Assembly: GCA_019925095.2 (NCBI GenBank)
Contig: CM034392.1
Location: 26,297,887 to 26,361,886, forward strand
Source of the DNA: Dendrolimus kikuchii
Lineage: Eukaryota; Arthropoda; Insecta; Lepidoptera; Lasiocampidae
Direction: 5' to 3'
Length of the DNA: 64,000 nucleotides
Each line of letters begins with the position of its first letter. The stretch's first letter is position 1. The notes beneath the pieces were generated by a model, which was not told the DNA's origin, made no database searches, and worked only from the letters and a program-made list of their open reading frames with translations. Made by a program: the position numbers and the translations under genes. Of this stretch, positions 32,650 to 41,827 are shown in pieces.

Positions 32650-32905
32650 TGCATGAGTTCAGTAGGCAGCCAGCAGGCCCATTTTCTATGGATATTTGGA
32701 ACACCATTGATGCTACTAATATGCTGCTGCTTTATAAAGGGAGGCTGAAACGTAGCTCGTAGTGCCGGAACACATCTCAAGGTTGTTATGGCGGCATACT
32801 CTAGACCAGGTGATAACCTCCAGACGGGTAAATGCCCTACCACCTGGCTGTGGGTTGTTTTGTTGCCTCTTACGACAGGCTCTTTCTCCGTTCCTGCACG
32901 GATAA
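32650..32905 (+). mobile_element. Rep-A, diverged copy
   Basis: Starts 'ttgcatgagttcagtagg', with several deletions (the multiplicity of 'gatggaaagcgg' is lost), and ends CCTGCACGGATAAA. Confidence 0.55.
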
Positions 32906-32927
32906 ATGGGAATGGAAGTCAGATAAC

Positions 32928-33042
32928 AATAGGCTAGACGTGTTGCTGGGGAGTTCTTTGCAGCTTTTTCTCCTTTAAACAGTAGTAGCAGTAGATTTAA
33001 TTTTCGACTTACATGTATGACCTTCAAAAAGTGTTCTCCAGT
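32928..33042 (+). repeat. Dispersed repeat G, partial
   Basis: From 'ggctagacgtgttgctgggg' to 'aaaaagtgttctccagt', truncated where the T-rich start of the next Rep-A copy begins. Confidence 0.6.
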
Positions 33043-33063
33043 ATTTTTTTATTTTTTTTTATT

Positions 33064-33284
33064 GCAGGAGATCAGCAGACAGGCAGACGGCCCACTTGAT
33101 GGAAAGCGGTTACCATCGCCTATAGACATTTGCAACACCAAAGTTGCTACAAATGCGCTGCTGCTCTCTTAAGAGAAACTGGAACCTGGTCACTAATGCC
33201 GGAACACAACTCAAGGTTGTTATGGCGACATACTTTAGACCAGGGGTGGTGGCCATCCAGTCGGGCAAATGCCCTACCACCTGG
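33064..33284 (+). mobile_element. Rep-A, 3'-truncated
   Basis: Well conserved from ttttattGCAGGAG to 'gccctaccacctgg'; the GC-rich end is absent. It interrupts repeat G. Confidence 0.65.
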
Positions 33285-33664
33285 AAAGTAGTTAGAATTT
33301 GAATATTTAACCATCGATTGACAGGTTAAAATCTACCTACTGGACCTCTACTATTACCACTAGCACCAACCCTTACTATTGATTCATTTGTTCTGGATGC
33401 GAAATAAACTCCATACCAAAAATATACATTTTCCACCAACGGTGAGGTGAAGTAATGAATATTTGAATATTAATATATAGAAACTCAGTTTTAGTGCGCT
33501 AATGTCTTTTCTAAGGGCTTTATCACAAGTATACGGTTACCGCCTGAACGGCCCGCTGCCGTGCCGTGCTAGCTCTTTCTCATGTACACGGTATACGCAC
33601 GGTCGCCAGACGGCGCAAGACGGGGTGGTCGCAGTATTTTCGAAACTGAAGACGTCGCGTTTCG
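33285..33664. other. Unique stretch
   Basis: The GC-rich part at 33535-33660 has open frames on both strands but no recognised motif. Confidence 0.4.
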
Positions 33665-33765
33665 CGGTCGAGATGCGAGCACTGCGCAAAATCTGCGGAG
33701 TGACGCTCGCGGACCGCGTTCGTAATACCGAAGTAAGAAAAAGAGTTGGTCTGAAAGAGAGTGTC
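33665..33765 (+). mobile_element. RTE-a internal fragment
   Basis: About 100 bp encoding VEMRALRKICGVTLADRVRN and the KRVGLKESV part, with neither the 3' end nor the tail. It stops exactly where R1 3' UTR sequence starts, so the R1 copy, or a rearrangement, removed the rest. Confidence 0.7.
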
Positions 33766-33769
33766 ACGC

Positions 33770-34135
33770 ACAAACTGGGTCATTGCTAGGGGAACGACAC
33801 GCGTCGGTCGGGGGCGATAACACTGCAGCAATAGTATGCTCTTGGCAGCGCTCCGTCCGCGATCGACGTCACAGAATAGTGTGGAAGACTCCGAGCGTTG
33901 CTGCACGGGCGAGCAACCCCAATACCCACTAAAAACCCCCTCCTCCCTGACGACCCTGCGCTTTGTATGTGTTGGAAAGGCTGAGATTTAGAACATAGTT
34001 ACGCCCAGCCGATCCAGCGCAATAAAGTGCCTGGAGTGTGCCCTGGGAGAACACACCCCACTTCGTTGTGCGGGGGTAGAAGGTCCTTTGCTCTCCTAGC
34101 AAGCTAAAGGCCCCCCGCGGTAAACGGAACCTAAC
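33770..34135 (-). mobile_element. R1-clade LINE 3' UTR
   Basis: Minus-strand 3' UTR downstream of the stop of the R1 ORF. It contains 'aggcactttattgcgctggatcgg'-type sequence split across 34000-34040 and 'ggtttttagtgggtattgg', linking several orphan GC-rich blocks of the window to this clade. Confidence 0.6.
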
Positions 34136-35178
34136 TCAGGGAGGGAAGTAATGCGCGTACCTGCCTCTCCGGGTGCCAGCTGAAGGCCGGCGACCTCGAG
34201 AAGACGCATTGGCACGCGCTGCAGGACTTCTCTCCCTGTCTCGTTCTGCGGCCTCCTTGAGTGACATTACTGTCTCGCAAAAAGTAACCGCAGCCCCCCA
34301 ATTGTCGCTGCTCTGCAACATGGCCTTGACCAAGTCGCAGAGCGAGTCGACTGGACCTACGTGCGTCTCAAGTTCGAAACGCTGCGGCGCCCATGCGGCG
34401 CACTCGACTAGCGTGTGTAACGCCGTGTCGAGCGCGCCGCACTGGCGGCAGTCCGGGGAAGGCAAGCAGCCCACAATGCGACACAGATACTTATCGAAAC
34501 ATCCGTGTCCGGTAAGTATCTGTGTCGTCCTGAAGGTCAGGGTGCCGCTGGTGCGGTTGACCCATTCCGTCAGCTGTGGCCTGATTGCATCCACCGTGTA
34601 GCCGCCATAGGCCGCAGGGTTGTCGAGCTCTTGAGACCAGATGGCGATCATGGAGGCGGTTTCCCGCTTCCTGATCGCCTCGATTTCGACCTGACAGAAG
34701 GTCAGGCCTCTAGCTAGGGCATCCTGCCGGGTGCGGCGCACCACTGTCAGGACGTCCGCCTGGAGATGCCAGGGCGGATCGCCTGCCAGGAGGGTGGCCG
34801 CCGTCCGCGACACTGTGCGATACCCCCGTATGGTCCTCACGGCCAGAACCTGCTGCGCCCGATGCAGTAGGGTTCTGTTGTGCTCTAATGGCCACCCCTT
34901 GGACCGAAACGGTCAAGTCCGCGGGGGGATTGCGAAATTTCCTATGGAACATGATGGCCTCCGTTTTCGCGGGGGAGACCCTCAAGCCCAGCCTAGCTAT
35001 TCGATCTACGACAATCGCCAACCCGGCGTTGGCGACGTCCACGGATTCCGCAAATGACGCAGCGCGTGCCGTGAGTAGGGTGTCGTCCGCAAAGCAGATC
35101 AGCCCTACCCCGGGCAGGACCGGAACCCGAAGGATCCAGTTATAACCTACGTTCCAAAGAATCGGCCCGAGGAGGTAG
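34136..35178 (-). pseudogene. R1-clade LINE ORF2 fragment, internally deleted
   Basis: The upstream part (about 35178 down to 34885) encodes the palm end of a reverse transcriptase: LICFADDTLL, with FADD equivalent to the catalytic YADD box, then LGLRVSPAKTEAIMF. The downstream part (34136-34840 and a little upstream) encodes the C-terminal region, with VRTIRGYRTVSRTAATLLAG and a CxxC..HxxxC zinc-knuckle-like stretch (CRQCGALDTALHTLVEC). The ~80-90 residues that R1-type proteins have between these parts are missing at about 34880-34890, where the frame also shifts. The 5' end is cut at a short repeat near 35178. Not functional. Confidence 0.75.
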
Positions 35179-35218
35179 AACTCCCACTTACGGCGACATC
35201 TGTTTGCTATTTGTCAAT

Positions 35219-35589
35219 GTAGCTCAAACATTTATAATTTATATACGGTGTCCGTGCCGTGACCATATGCATATGAAAGGGCCCTAAGGTTAAAATTGTC
35301 TAGACCGTTTATGAGTGCGGCGTAATTCAGAGCTCTTGGCGCTGCAAAAGAAGTCAAGTGGGAACAGCTGTTTATTAACCGACTTAAAAAAAAAGAAGGA
35401 TGCTCTCAATTCTACTGTAATATTTTTGTCAATTGTTGACCGGTTTTAATTCTTTTTTATTCGTAAGAGTATACTTCTGAGGTGGTCCCATTATTACCAA
35501 ATCAGGATCTGATGAGTGTATCGGATCGCAGGAAAAACGAGAGCAACTAGTACAAAAGCCTAAATTTGCTAAAAATCAAACAGAACAAA
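35219..35589. other. AT-rich stretch, nothing recognised
   Basis: No frame or family match of note. Confidence 0.45.
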
Positions 35590-35869
35590 TAGAAATTAGG
35601 TAAGTAAGTAGGTGGGTAACTTTTTATTGCACATCAAAGCGCAGACAAACAAAAGCAGAAAAATGCAAAACATATTAAGATCAACGGGCAGCCTTATCGC
35701 TAAAAAGCGATCTCTTCCAGGCAACCTTTGGCAGGGATTAATAGGTAATTAATACTGACGGTGTTGCATGTTGCAGTCTATAAATATTGATACGTATACA
35801 CAATGCATATAAGTATAAGAACAATATAACTATATATACATAAGTATATACACACAAATATATAAGAGA
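35590..35869 (-). mobile_element. Jk-LINE 3' UTR fragment
   Basis: Reverse tail with 'gccttatcgctaaaaagcgatctcttccaggcaacc' split by the hairpin loop and 'actttttattgcacatcaaa' as the reversed polyadenylation region. Confidence 0.6.
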
Positions 35870-36590
35870 CTAGCTTCTGCCCGCAACTTCGTCCGCGTAA
35901 AATACTTTAAAAAAAAGTTGGGTCTTAGCGTGATGATATATAGCCTATAGCCTTCCTCGATAAATGTACTACCTAACACTGAAATAATTTTTCAAATAAG
36001 ACCAGTAGTTCCTGAGATTAGCGCGTTCAAGCAAACATACTCTTCAGCTTTATACATATATAACTTCACGCCAGTTCCCTTGCGGGGTAGGCACGTACAA
36101 CAGAGCGCCATTTAGGCTTATTCTTACACACCTCACTTGCTTCTTTGACATTCAAACTATTGTCATGGACGCTCGTCTGTTCTTAAGGCTCCTGACATCA
36201 CCTTTTGCTAGTACACGATCAATTTGATCTTGGAAGGTGTGTCGTGGCCTTCCACGACTTCTGCATCCATCCACTTTTGCATTGTATATCTGTGTAGTCA
36301 TTCTTTCATCATGCATTCTTTCCACATGCCCGAACCACCGGAGCATTCCTTTCCTTACCTTCACCCCGACACTCACTTTCAGACCAACTCTCTTTCTTAC
36401 TTCGGTATTACGAACGCGGTCCGCGAGCATCACTCCGCAGATTTTGCGCAGTGCTCGCATCTCGACCGCGATTACTCTACTTTCATGCTCTCTCTTCCAT
36501 ACCCAACTCTCGCTTCCATACGTGAGCGTAGGTACCAGCAACGCGTTGTGTACTGCGAGCTGGGCCTTCAGCTTTATATATTAGTATAAG
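35870..36590 (-). mobile_element. Helitron-like element carrying an RTE-a insertion
   Basis: Left end CTAG at 35870-35873 and right end 'ttagtataagg' near 36590 (last base of the GA end changed). The element is interrupted inside 'cttcagctttata' by the RTE-a copy at 36055-36565. Without the insert it matches 8734-8962. Confidence 0.7.
36055..36565 (-). mobile_element. RTE-a copy inside a Helitron, 13-bp TSD
   Basis: Direct repeats CTTCAGCTTTATA at 36042-36054 and 36566-36578. The duplicated sequence is itself part of the Helitron family. The frame runs from VLVPTLTYGSESWVWKRE through RWFGHVERMHDERM to SLKNRRASMTIV, where a frameshift occurs. Confidence 0.9.
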
Positions 36591-36629
36591 GTTAAGAATG
36601 ACTACAAACAATTTTTTTTTTGTTTGCTT

Positions 36630-36915
36630 GTAGGCAAACTGGCAAATAGGTAGATAGGTGGCAACGGTCGCCCATTGACATCTGCAACATTAAGGGAGCC
36701 GATGCGTTGCCTACCTCGTTGAGACTTAAGGTCTCTGTTCATGCTGTTTTTGAAGAGCCCCATATTGTAGCGCTCTGGGAAAACCGCGCTCATTCCATAA
36801 CTTGGACACATGGTGTAGGAGCGTTCGCCACATACCGTGGAGGTCTTCCAAGTGTCTATGAAGTGTGGATGAACTCCCAATCGTCGGCAACTGCGACGAT
36901 AGAATGGCGACGTAG
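36630..36915 (+). repeat. Distant Rep-A relative
   Basis: 'aggtggcaacggtcgcccat' and 'gacatctgcaacattaaggg' parallel the Rep-A 5' half (cagacggcccac, gacatttgcaacaccaaag). A following 'gctctgggaaaaccgcg' resembles 42280-42300. Either an older relative or a LINE 3' UTR from which Rep-A derives. Confidence 0.4.
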
Positions 36916-37040
36916 GCACAGAATAGAAGAGTAATATGCCTCTGAACTTGATTTTAATATTTATCTCATTGCTGGACTGTAAAGGACTAATCATGAAAAC
37001 AGGACACGTGTACAGGTGTGTTTATTCTGTATCTAGTTTA

Positions 37041-37266
37041 GCCAGGTGGTAGGGTTTTTGCTCAACTGGATGGCGACCACCCCTGGTCTAGAGTATGCCG
37101 CCATAACAACCTTGTGTTGTGTTCCGGCATTAGTGACCAGGTTCCGGTCTCCCTTAAGAGAGCAGCAGCGCATTTGTAGCACCTTTGGTGTTACAAATGT
37201 CCATAGGCGATGGTAACCGCTTTCCATCAAGTGGGCCGTCTGCTTGTCTGCTGAACTCCTGCAATA
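37041..37266 (-). mobile_element. Rep-A, partial minus-strand copy
   Basis: From 'gccaggtggtagggttttt' to 'gaactcctgcaataaaa'; the GC-rich third is missing. It is followed by a scrap of Jk-LINE coding (37275-37335). Confidence 0.65.
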
Positions 37267-37335
37267 AAAAATCTAGTTGAGGGGCGTAAATTATGGGAGC
37301 TAGATAAGTAAAAAAAATCGAAGCGTTCCTTTGAG

Positions 37336-37695
37336 TTAACGAAATCAGGTTACTTGTACAACATTTACGTAAGTCAATTAAGCACTTTGTTTACGCAATT
37401 AAAACTGAATCAACACACTTTCATTGTAAAAATTAATTATGGAAATAATCAACGTTTAATAGTTTCTCAATACTGGTATAATAAACTTGTAACGCGCTTA
37501 TGGTGAAACAACCTCGAAATTCATATTAAAATATCCTTATTTTATGATTTATGATCATTATTTATGATTATTCTCAATTGCGCCTTTTTATGTTGTTTAT
37601 GGCTTAATGGTGGTCAAAGAATATTAAACAACAGTATCGACTAATGGTCTTATTCATTGAGTAAGAGTAAATTTAAACGCTTCTTTAACGCTTGT
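37336..37695. other. AT-rich flank of the viral insertion
   Basis: No gene recognised. The last bases up to 37708 are pre-insertion host DNA that happens to read into the viral frame, so the open frame beginning near 37657 is partly host sequence. Confidence 0.55.
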
Positions 37696-37708
37696 AGCAA
37701 TGGCAACG
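37696..37708. repeat. Target-site duplication, left
   Basis: AGCAATGGCAACG, identical to 38456-38468, bounds the chimeric insert. Confidence 0.85.
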
Positions 37709-38180
37709 GCATGGCTATGGCGTCGTTCATAGTCAACGGTCTAACTTCCAACTTTAGACCCAAACGTCTCATAGTCGATGAAGCCCTCATGAGCCACTTC
37801 GGCTCTATAGTCATGCGGCCTACCTCACTCTCATGGGCGACATAAACCAAATGCCCTTCATAGACAGGAACGACTTGTTCCCCATGCTATATCACCGCCC
37901 TACACCCTCGGCGAAAATCACCCGAGAACAGCTCTGTACACACCGAAATCCACTAGACGTAGCATATGCCATGAGTGATGTATACTCAGGCATATACTCG
38001 TCCAAAAATCAAGCTCGTTCCCTGGAACTCAAACGGTACTCGCGAGGGCGCATACCCACAGAACTTGCCAATACTCTTTACCTAACTCACACGCAGTCAG
38101 AGAAAGAGAGCCTAATAAAACTAGGCTGTGGTAAGGGCAAAGGGTCATGCGTTCAAACGATACACGAGGCCCAGGGTCTT
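37709..38180 (+). pseudogene. Endogenous RNA-virus helicase fragment
   Basis: Broken, 5'-truncated piece of a superfamily-1 RNA helicase of the alphavirus-like supergroup (Pfam Viral_helicase1 type), best resembling virga-/nege-like arthropod viruses. The frame ending at 37845 carries the Walker B-type motif VDEALMSHFG at 37774-37803. The frame from 37833 carries motif III GDINQMPFIDR (37836-37868), then CTHRNPLDVAYAMS, YLTHTQ (38079-38096) and the late TIHEAQG motif (38157-38177). The Walker A region lies before the truncation and is absent. The frame break at about 37805-37835 coincides with a short loss between motifs II and III. Viral sequence stops right after the QGL codons, where Rep-C begins. 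It cannot make an active helicase. Confidence 0.8.
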
Positions 38181-38455
38181 ATAAGGCCAACACTGCACAT
38201 GCACTTCCTCACAACACACCAGCATGTAACAGATACACTCTACATTAGTATAAGTTTAGTATTAAAATTAGAATAAATTAATATAATAAGTTATTCTTAA
38301 GGTACACCAAAACAGAAAAATTACTACATATAATGTCACATACACTAACAAAAATAAACAATAAGCGTGTACAGTCTCAAATTTTTCATAGAAATTAAGT
38401 ATTAAAAAAGGGTACGGACCTCGAGTCCGTAGAGATATATATAATAATAAAAAAA
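38181..38455 (+). mobile_element. Rep-C 3' part fused to the viral fragment
   Basis: From 'ataaggccaacactgcacat' to the A-rich tail (taataataaaaaaa), collinear with 46258-46530 and the other Rep-C copies. In those copies, sequence upstream of 'ataaggcc' is Rep-C's own ('gatacgactatatataag'); here it is viral. The junction shares a short 'ta' overlap. Confidence 0.85.
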
Positions 38456-38468
38456 AGCAATGGCAACG
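38456..38468. repeat. Target-site duplication, right
   Basis: AGCAATGGCAACG, directly after the A-rich tail. Confidence 0.85.
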
Positions 38469-38607
38469 TCCTTGAGGAGTATTCGATAGGAATTTTTCGG
38501 GCGATAGCGGGGATTCCATAATCGTGCTGGTTTTTCAGGTGCATTATTGTTTTATCGCGAATAAAATAAATAAGTATTATTTTCTTAAGTTTTCGCGACT
38601 AGTATAC

Positions 38608-38719
38608 ATAACAAAACTACGTTTTAACTGTTTTAAGCGCGGTTCTTTTCGCGCGAAACGTCGCAATAATAAAAATCAAATAAATGACCGCGCTTAAAAC
38701 CGTTAAAATGTAGTGTTAT
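38608..38719. repeat. Foldback element, ~34-bp arms
   Basis: Arms 38608-38643 and 38687-38719 pair with a few mismatches. The loop holds a second small stem (TTTCGCGCGAAA near 38648). Half copies occur at 24157-24206 and 43391-43430. Confidence 0.75.
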
Positions 38720-38844
38720 CAAAGTAATATTATTAAATCCAAATTAAGTTTATCTTTCTTTTATAAAGATTTAGATATTCTTTAAGCCCGATTTGGTAAA
38801 AATTGAAAGAGCAAAATGGTTTCACGTCAATAATTTTGAGAATT

Positions 38845-39415
38845 GGTAATGGAGCGTTACGTAAACTTCTAGGCGCTAAGAACCTCAGCCAGAAGGCCCA
38901 GCTCGCCATACACAACGCGGTGCTGGTACCTACGCTCACGTATGGATGCGAGAGTTGGGTATGGAAGAGAGAGCATGAAAGTAGAGTAAACGCGGTCGAG
39001 ATGCGAGCACTGCGCAAAATCTGCGGAGTGACGCTCGCGGACCGCGTTCGTAATACCGAAGTAAGAAAGAGAGTTGGTCTGAAAGAGAGTGTCGGGGTGA
39101 AGGTAAGGAAAGGAATGCTCCGGTGGTTCGGGCATGTGGAAAGAATGCATGATGAAAGAATGACTAAACAGATATACAATGCAAAAGTGGATGGATGCAG
39201 AAGTCGTGGAAGGCCACGACACACCTTCCATGATCAAATTGATCGTGTACTAGTAGAAGGTGATGTCAGGAGCCTTAAGAACAAACGAGCTTGCATGACA
39301 AGAGTTATGAATGTCAAAGAGGGAAGTGAGGTGTGTAAGAATAAGCCTAAATGGCACTCTGTTGTTCGTGCCTACCCCGCAAGGGAACTGGCGTGAAGTT
39401 ATGTATGTATGTATG
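38845..39415 (+). mobile_element. RTE-a copy with 14-bp TSD, intact frame
   Basis: 571 bp bounded by perfect TAATTTTGAGAATT repeats (38831-38844, 39416-39429). It keeps an uninterrupted 3' frame of about 180 residues from NGALRKLLGAKNLSQKAQLAIHNAVLVPTL, through YGCESWVWKREHESRVNAVEMRALRKICGV and RWFGHVERMHDERM, to ARELA. Family knowledge: this is the region downstream of the RT palm in RTE/BovB-type ORF2. One of the youngest copies in the window. Confidence 0.92.
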
Positions 39416-39429
39416 TAATTTTGAGAATT

Positions 39430-39780
39430 ATTTCTTAACTTCTAATATCCCTAGAAAAACTACGAAACAAACACGTTATGTCTCATATCATAAAGATTTA
39501 TGATGATTGCTTGGTCAATTATTGATTAGTAAATAGCAACGAAACCTACCTACCTATAGCGGCAATAGGAGCCTTAAGAACCATAAAGAAGCGTTGATAC
39601 TTACTCTAACTCCCTCTGAATATGACCATAGCTGTATTGACAACTATAGTGCTGGAGGAGTTTTGTTCGCGTTGCCATGACGACATGGTTGTTAGTGGAT
39701 TGTAACGCATGTACCAGAAACAAAACACGACTGCAGCGCCATATTTTTGTCTATGCTGATATCGAACTTTTTTATTTCTC
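39430..39780. other. Unique stretch
   Basis: No gene or repeat recognised. Confidence 0.4.
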
Positions 39781-39786
39781 TTTATT

Positions 39787-40089
39787 GCAGGAGTTCAGCA
39801 GACAGGCAGACGGCCCACTTGATGGAAAGCGGTTACCATCACCTATGGACATTTGCAACACCAAAGTTGCTACAAATGCGCTGCTGCTCTCTTAAGGGTG
39901 ACTGCAGCCTGGTCACTAATGCCGGAACACAACTCAAGGTTGTTATGGCGACATACTTTAGACCAGGGGTGGTAGCCATCCAGTCCGGCAAATGGCCCTA
40001 CCACCTGGCTGTGGGTTGTTAAGTCCCCTCTTACGAGAGGCCGCTCGGCTGCAGGAAATTGTATTCTTTCTCCGTTCCTGCACGGATAA
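39787..40089 (+). mobile_element. Rep-A, full length
   Basis: Both ends are present (tttattGCAGGAG and CCTGCACGGATAAAA), with ~300 bp between. It is followed after 16 bp by repeat D, as is the copy at 47710. Confidence 0.7.
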
Positions 40090-40105
40090 AAGCTACGAAC
40101 TAGAA

Positions 40106-40293
40106 TATTGTGAGACTACTGTTGTGTGAAGTCGATTAATCTGCTTTGGCTCTACTGAAATAGGGAGGGAGGCCTTTTTGAACTGATATTTTTTAAATAT
40201 TCTATTAAGTTATTTTTTCTTAGATTTTGTATTTTCTAACTAGTGGAAAGTGCTTTTTCATTTCTCATACTCCGAAAGTACGCTAGAAGATGT
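40106..40293 (+). repeat. Repeat D, copy 1
   Basis: About 185 bp nearly identical to 47950-48135 (actgttgtgtgaag to ctcatactccgaaagtacgctag). High identity suggests a recent duplication. Confidence 0.8.
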
Positions 40294-40448
40294 TTGATCA
40301 CAGATGTGAAAACAGTACTTTTGGGCTCTGGGAAACGATTTTAAGTGCTGTGAAAAAATTTAATAACTATACAAGCTATGTCCGAACATTTTATACAGCC
40401 ATTGTTAAATCGCGGCATAAAATTGTAATTACAAATATCAACAATTTT

Positions 40449-40516
40449 ACATACATACATACATACATAACTTCACGCCAGTTCCCTTGCGGGGTAGGCA
40501 CGAACAACAGAGTGCC
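40449..40516 (-). mobile_element. Minimal RTE-a insertion, 68 bp, 12-bp TSD
   Basis: Only the (ATGT)n tail and the last ~15 codons (to the HSVV region), bounded by perfect ATCAACAATTTT repeats (40437-40448, 40517-40528). An extreme 5' truncation. Confidence 0.9.
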
Positions 40517-40555
40517 ATCAACAATTTTGTAACATGATTTTATAGTTATACATAT

Positions 40556-40729
40556 ATATATACATAACTTCACGCCAGTCCCCTTGCGGGTAGGCACGAA
40601 CAACAGAGCGCCATTCAGGCTTATTCTTACACACCTCACTTGCTTCTTTGACATTCATAACTCTTGTCATGCACGCTCGTCTGTTCTTAATGCTCCTGAA
40701 ATCACCTTCTGCTAGTACACGATCAATTT
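40556..40729 (-). mobile_element. RTE-a short copy
   Basis: About 170 bp of the RTE-a 3' end, with a 1-base deletion in 'gcgggtaggc' and scattered changes. It lies 40 bp from the minimal insertion. Confidence 0.75.
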
Positions 40730-40850
40730 CAGTTCAAATATATTTACATAAATTTGAGCTAAATATTTACTATCATCAGTGACAAAAAAAAACAGGATGG
40801 TAGAATGCCACCAAAAAAAAAAAAAAAACTTGACGTATCATATTTGACAT

Positions 40851-41199
40851 TTTTTTTTTTTATATTATTATATATATCTCTACGGACTCGAGTTCCGTAC
40901 CCTTTTTTACACTTAATTTCTATGAAAAATTTAAGACTCTGTACACGCTTATTGTTTGTTTTTGTTAGTGTATGTGACATTATATGTAGTAATTTTTCTG
41001 TTTTGGTGTACCTTAAGAATAACTTATTATATTAATTTATACTAATTTTAATACTAAACTTATACTAATGTAGAGTGTATCTGTTACATGCTGGTGTTGT
41101 GAGGAAGTGCATGTGCAGTGTTGGCCTTATATCTATACTTATATATAGTCGTATCTAGTGCCATGTGTGTTGTTTTTTTTTCTTTTCTGTGCCTGGGTT
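40851..41199 (-). mobile_element. Rep-C copy with 10-bp TSD
   Basis: 349 bp on the minus strand with the T-run (reversed A tail) at the left, bounded by TATTTGACAT at 40841-40850 and 41200-41209. It contains Rep-C sequence on both sides of the 'ataaggcc' point at which the viral chimera switches. Confidence 0.85.
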
Positions 41200-41209
41200 T
41201 ATTTGACAT

Positions 41210-41515
41210 ATTAAATTAATTCATCTGCTTTAATGGATTTAACGCCTGATTCCATTACAGAAGTAGTTGTTTGTGTAACTAATCAGTTTTAATTTACTTT
41301 CCTCATTTTCGAAATGAAAAGCAGATTGCTTACCTCGGGTGAAAGACCTATTTAAGCACTCGCACTATCCATAACCATCTCGTCCCTACATAGGTCACTT
41401 TCATCCCTCGTGCAACAATCTACTATTATCCCATTACTGAGTATCTTTGCTCACGAGTGGGATGAAAACTTGAGTGACACGAGAGCAAAAGTATAATTTT
41501 TTCTTCTTCCTGTCT
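41210..41515. other. Unique stretch
   Basis: No gene or repeat recognised. Confidence 0.4.
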
Positions 41516-41718
41516 TCTTATACTAATATTATAAAGAGGTAAAGTTTGTGAGTTTGTGACTTTGTAGGGGGTAATCTCTGTATCTACTAAACCGATTTAA
41601 AAAAATTCTTTTACTGTTGGAAAGCTACGTTAACAGGGAGTGTCATACGCTATATAACATGACGCTATATACTACGGGAGCGGGACAGAACGCGGGTGAA
41701 ACCGCGCCGGGCAGCTAG
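41516..41718 (+). mobile_element. Helitron-like element, 203 bp
   Basis: Begins TCTTATACTAATATTATAAA and ends cgccgggcagCTAG followed by T. The interior 'ttgtagggggtaatctctg' is shared (reversed) with 55690-56556. Confidence 0.65.
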
Positions 41719-41827
41719 TACAAAATAAACATGCAGTTCAGGACGTTCTCCCTTTGGAAATCGGTTAAAAAGACCCCGCACTCCTATGTACACTGAAAGT
41801 GTATCAAGCCTTAATTACATATATGTA

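Noticed and set aside
34173..34601. 142-codon plus-strand frame
   Set aside because: Antisense shadow of the R1-clade LINE ORF, favoured by its GC content.
37657..37708. Start of the apparent viral frame upstream of the left direct repeat
   Set aside because: These codons precede and include the target-site duplication, so they are host DNA read through by chance; the viral part starts at 37709.
38733..39237. Long minus-strand frames opposite the RTE-a copy
   Set aside because: The same antisense frames appear opposite every RTE-a copy; they mirror the coding strand and have no motif of their own.
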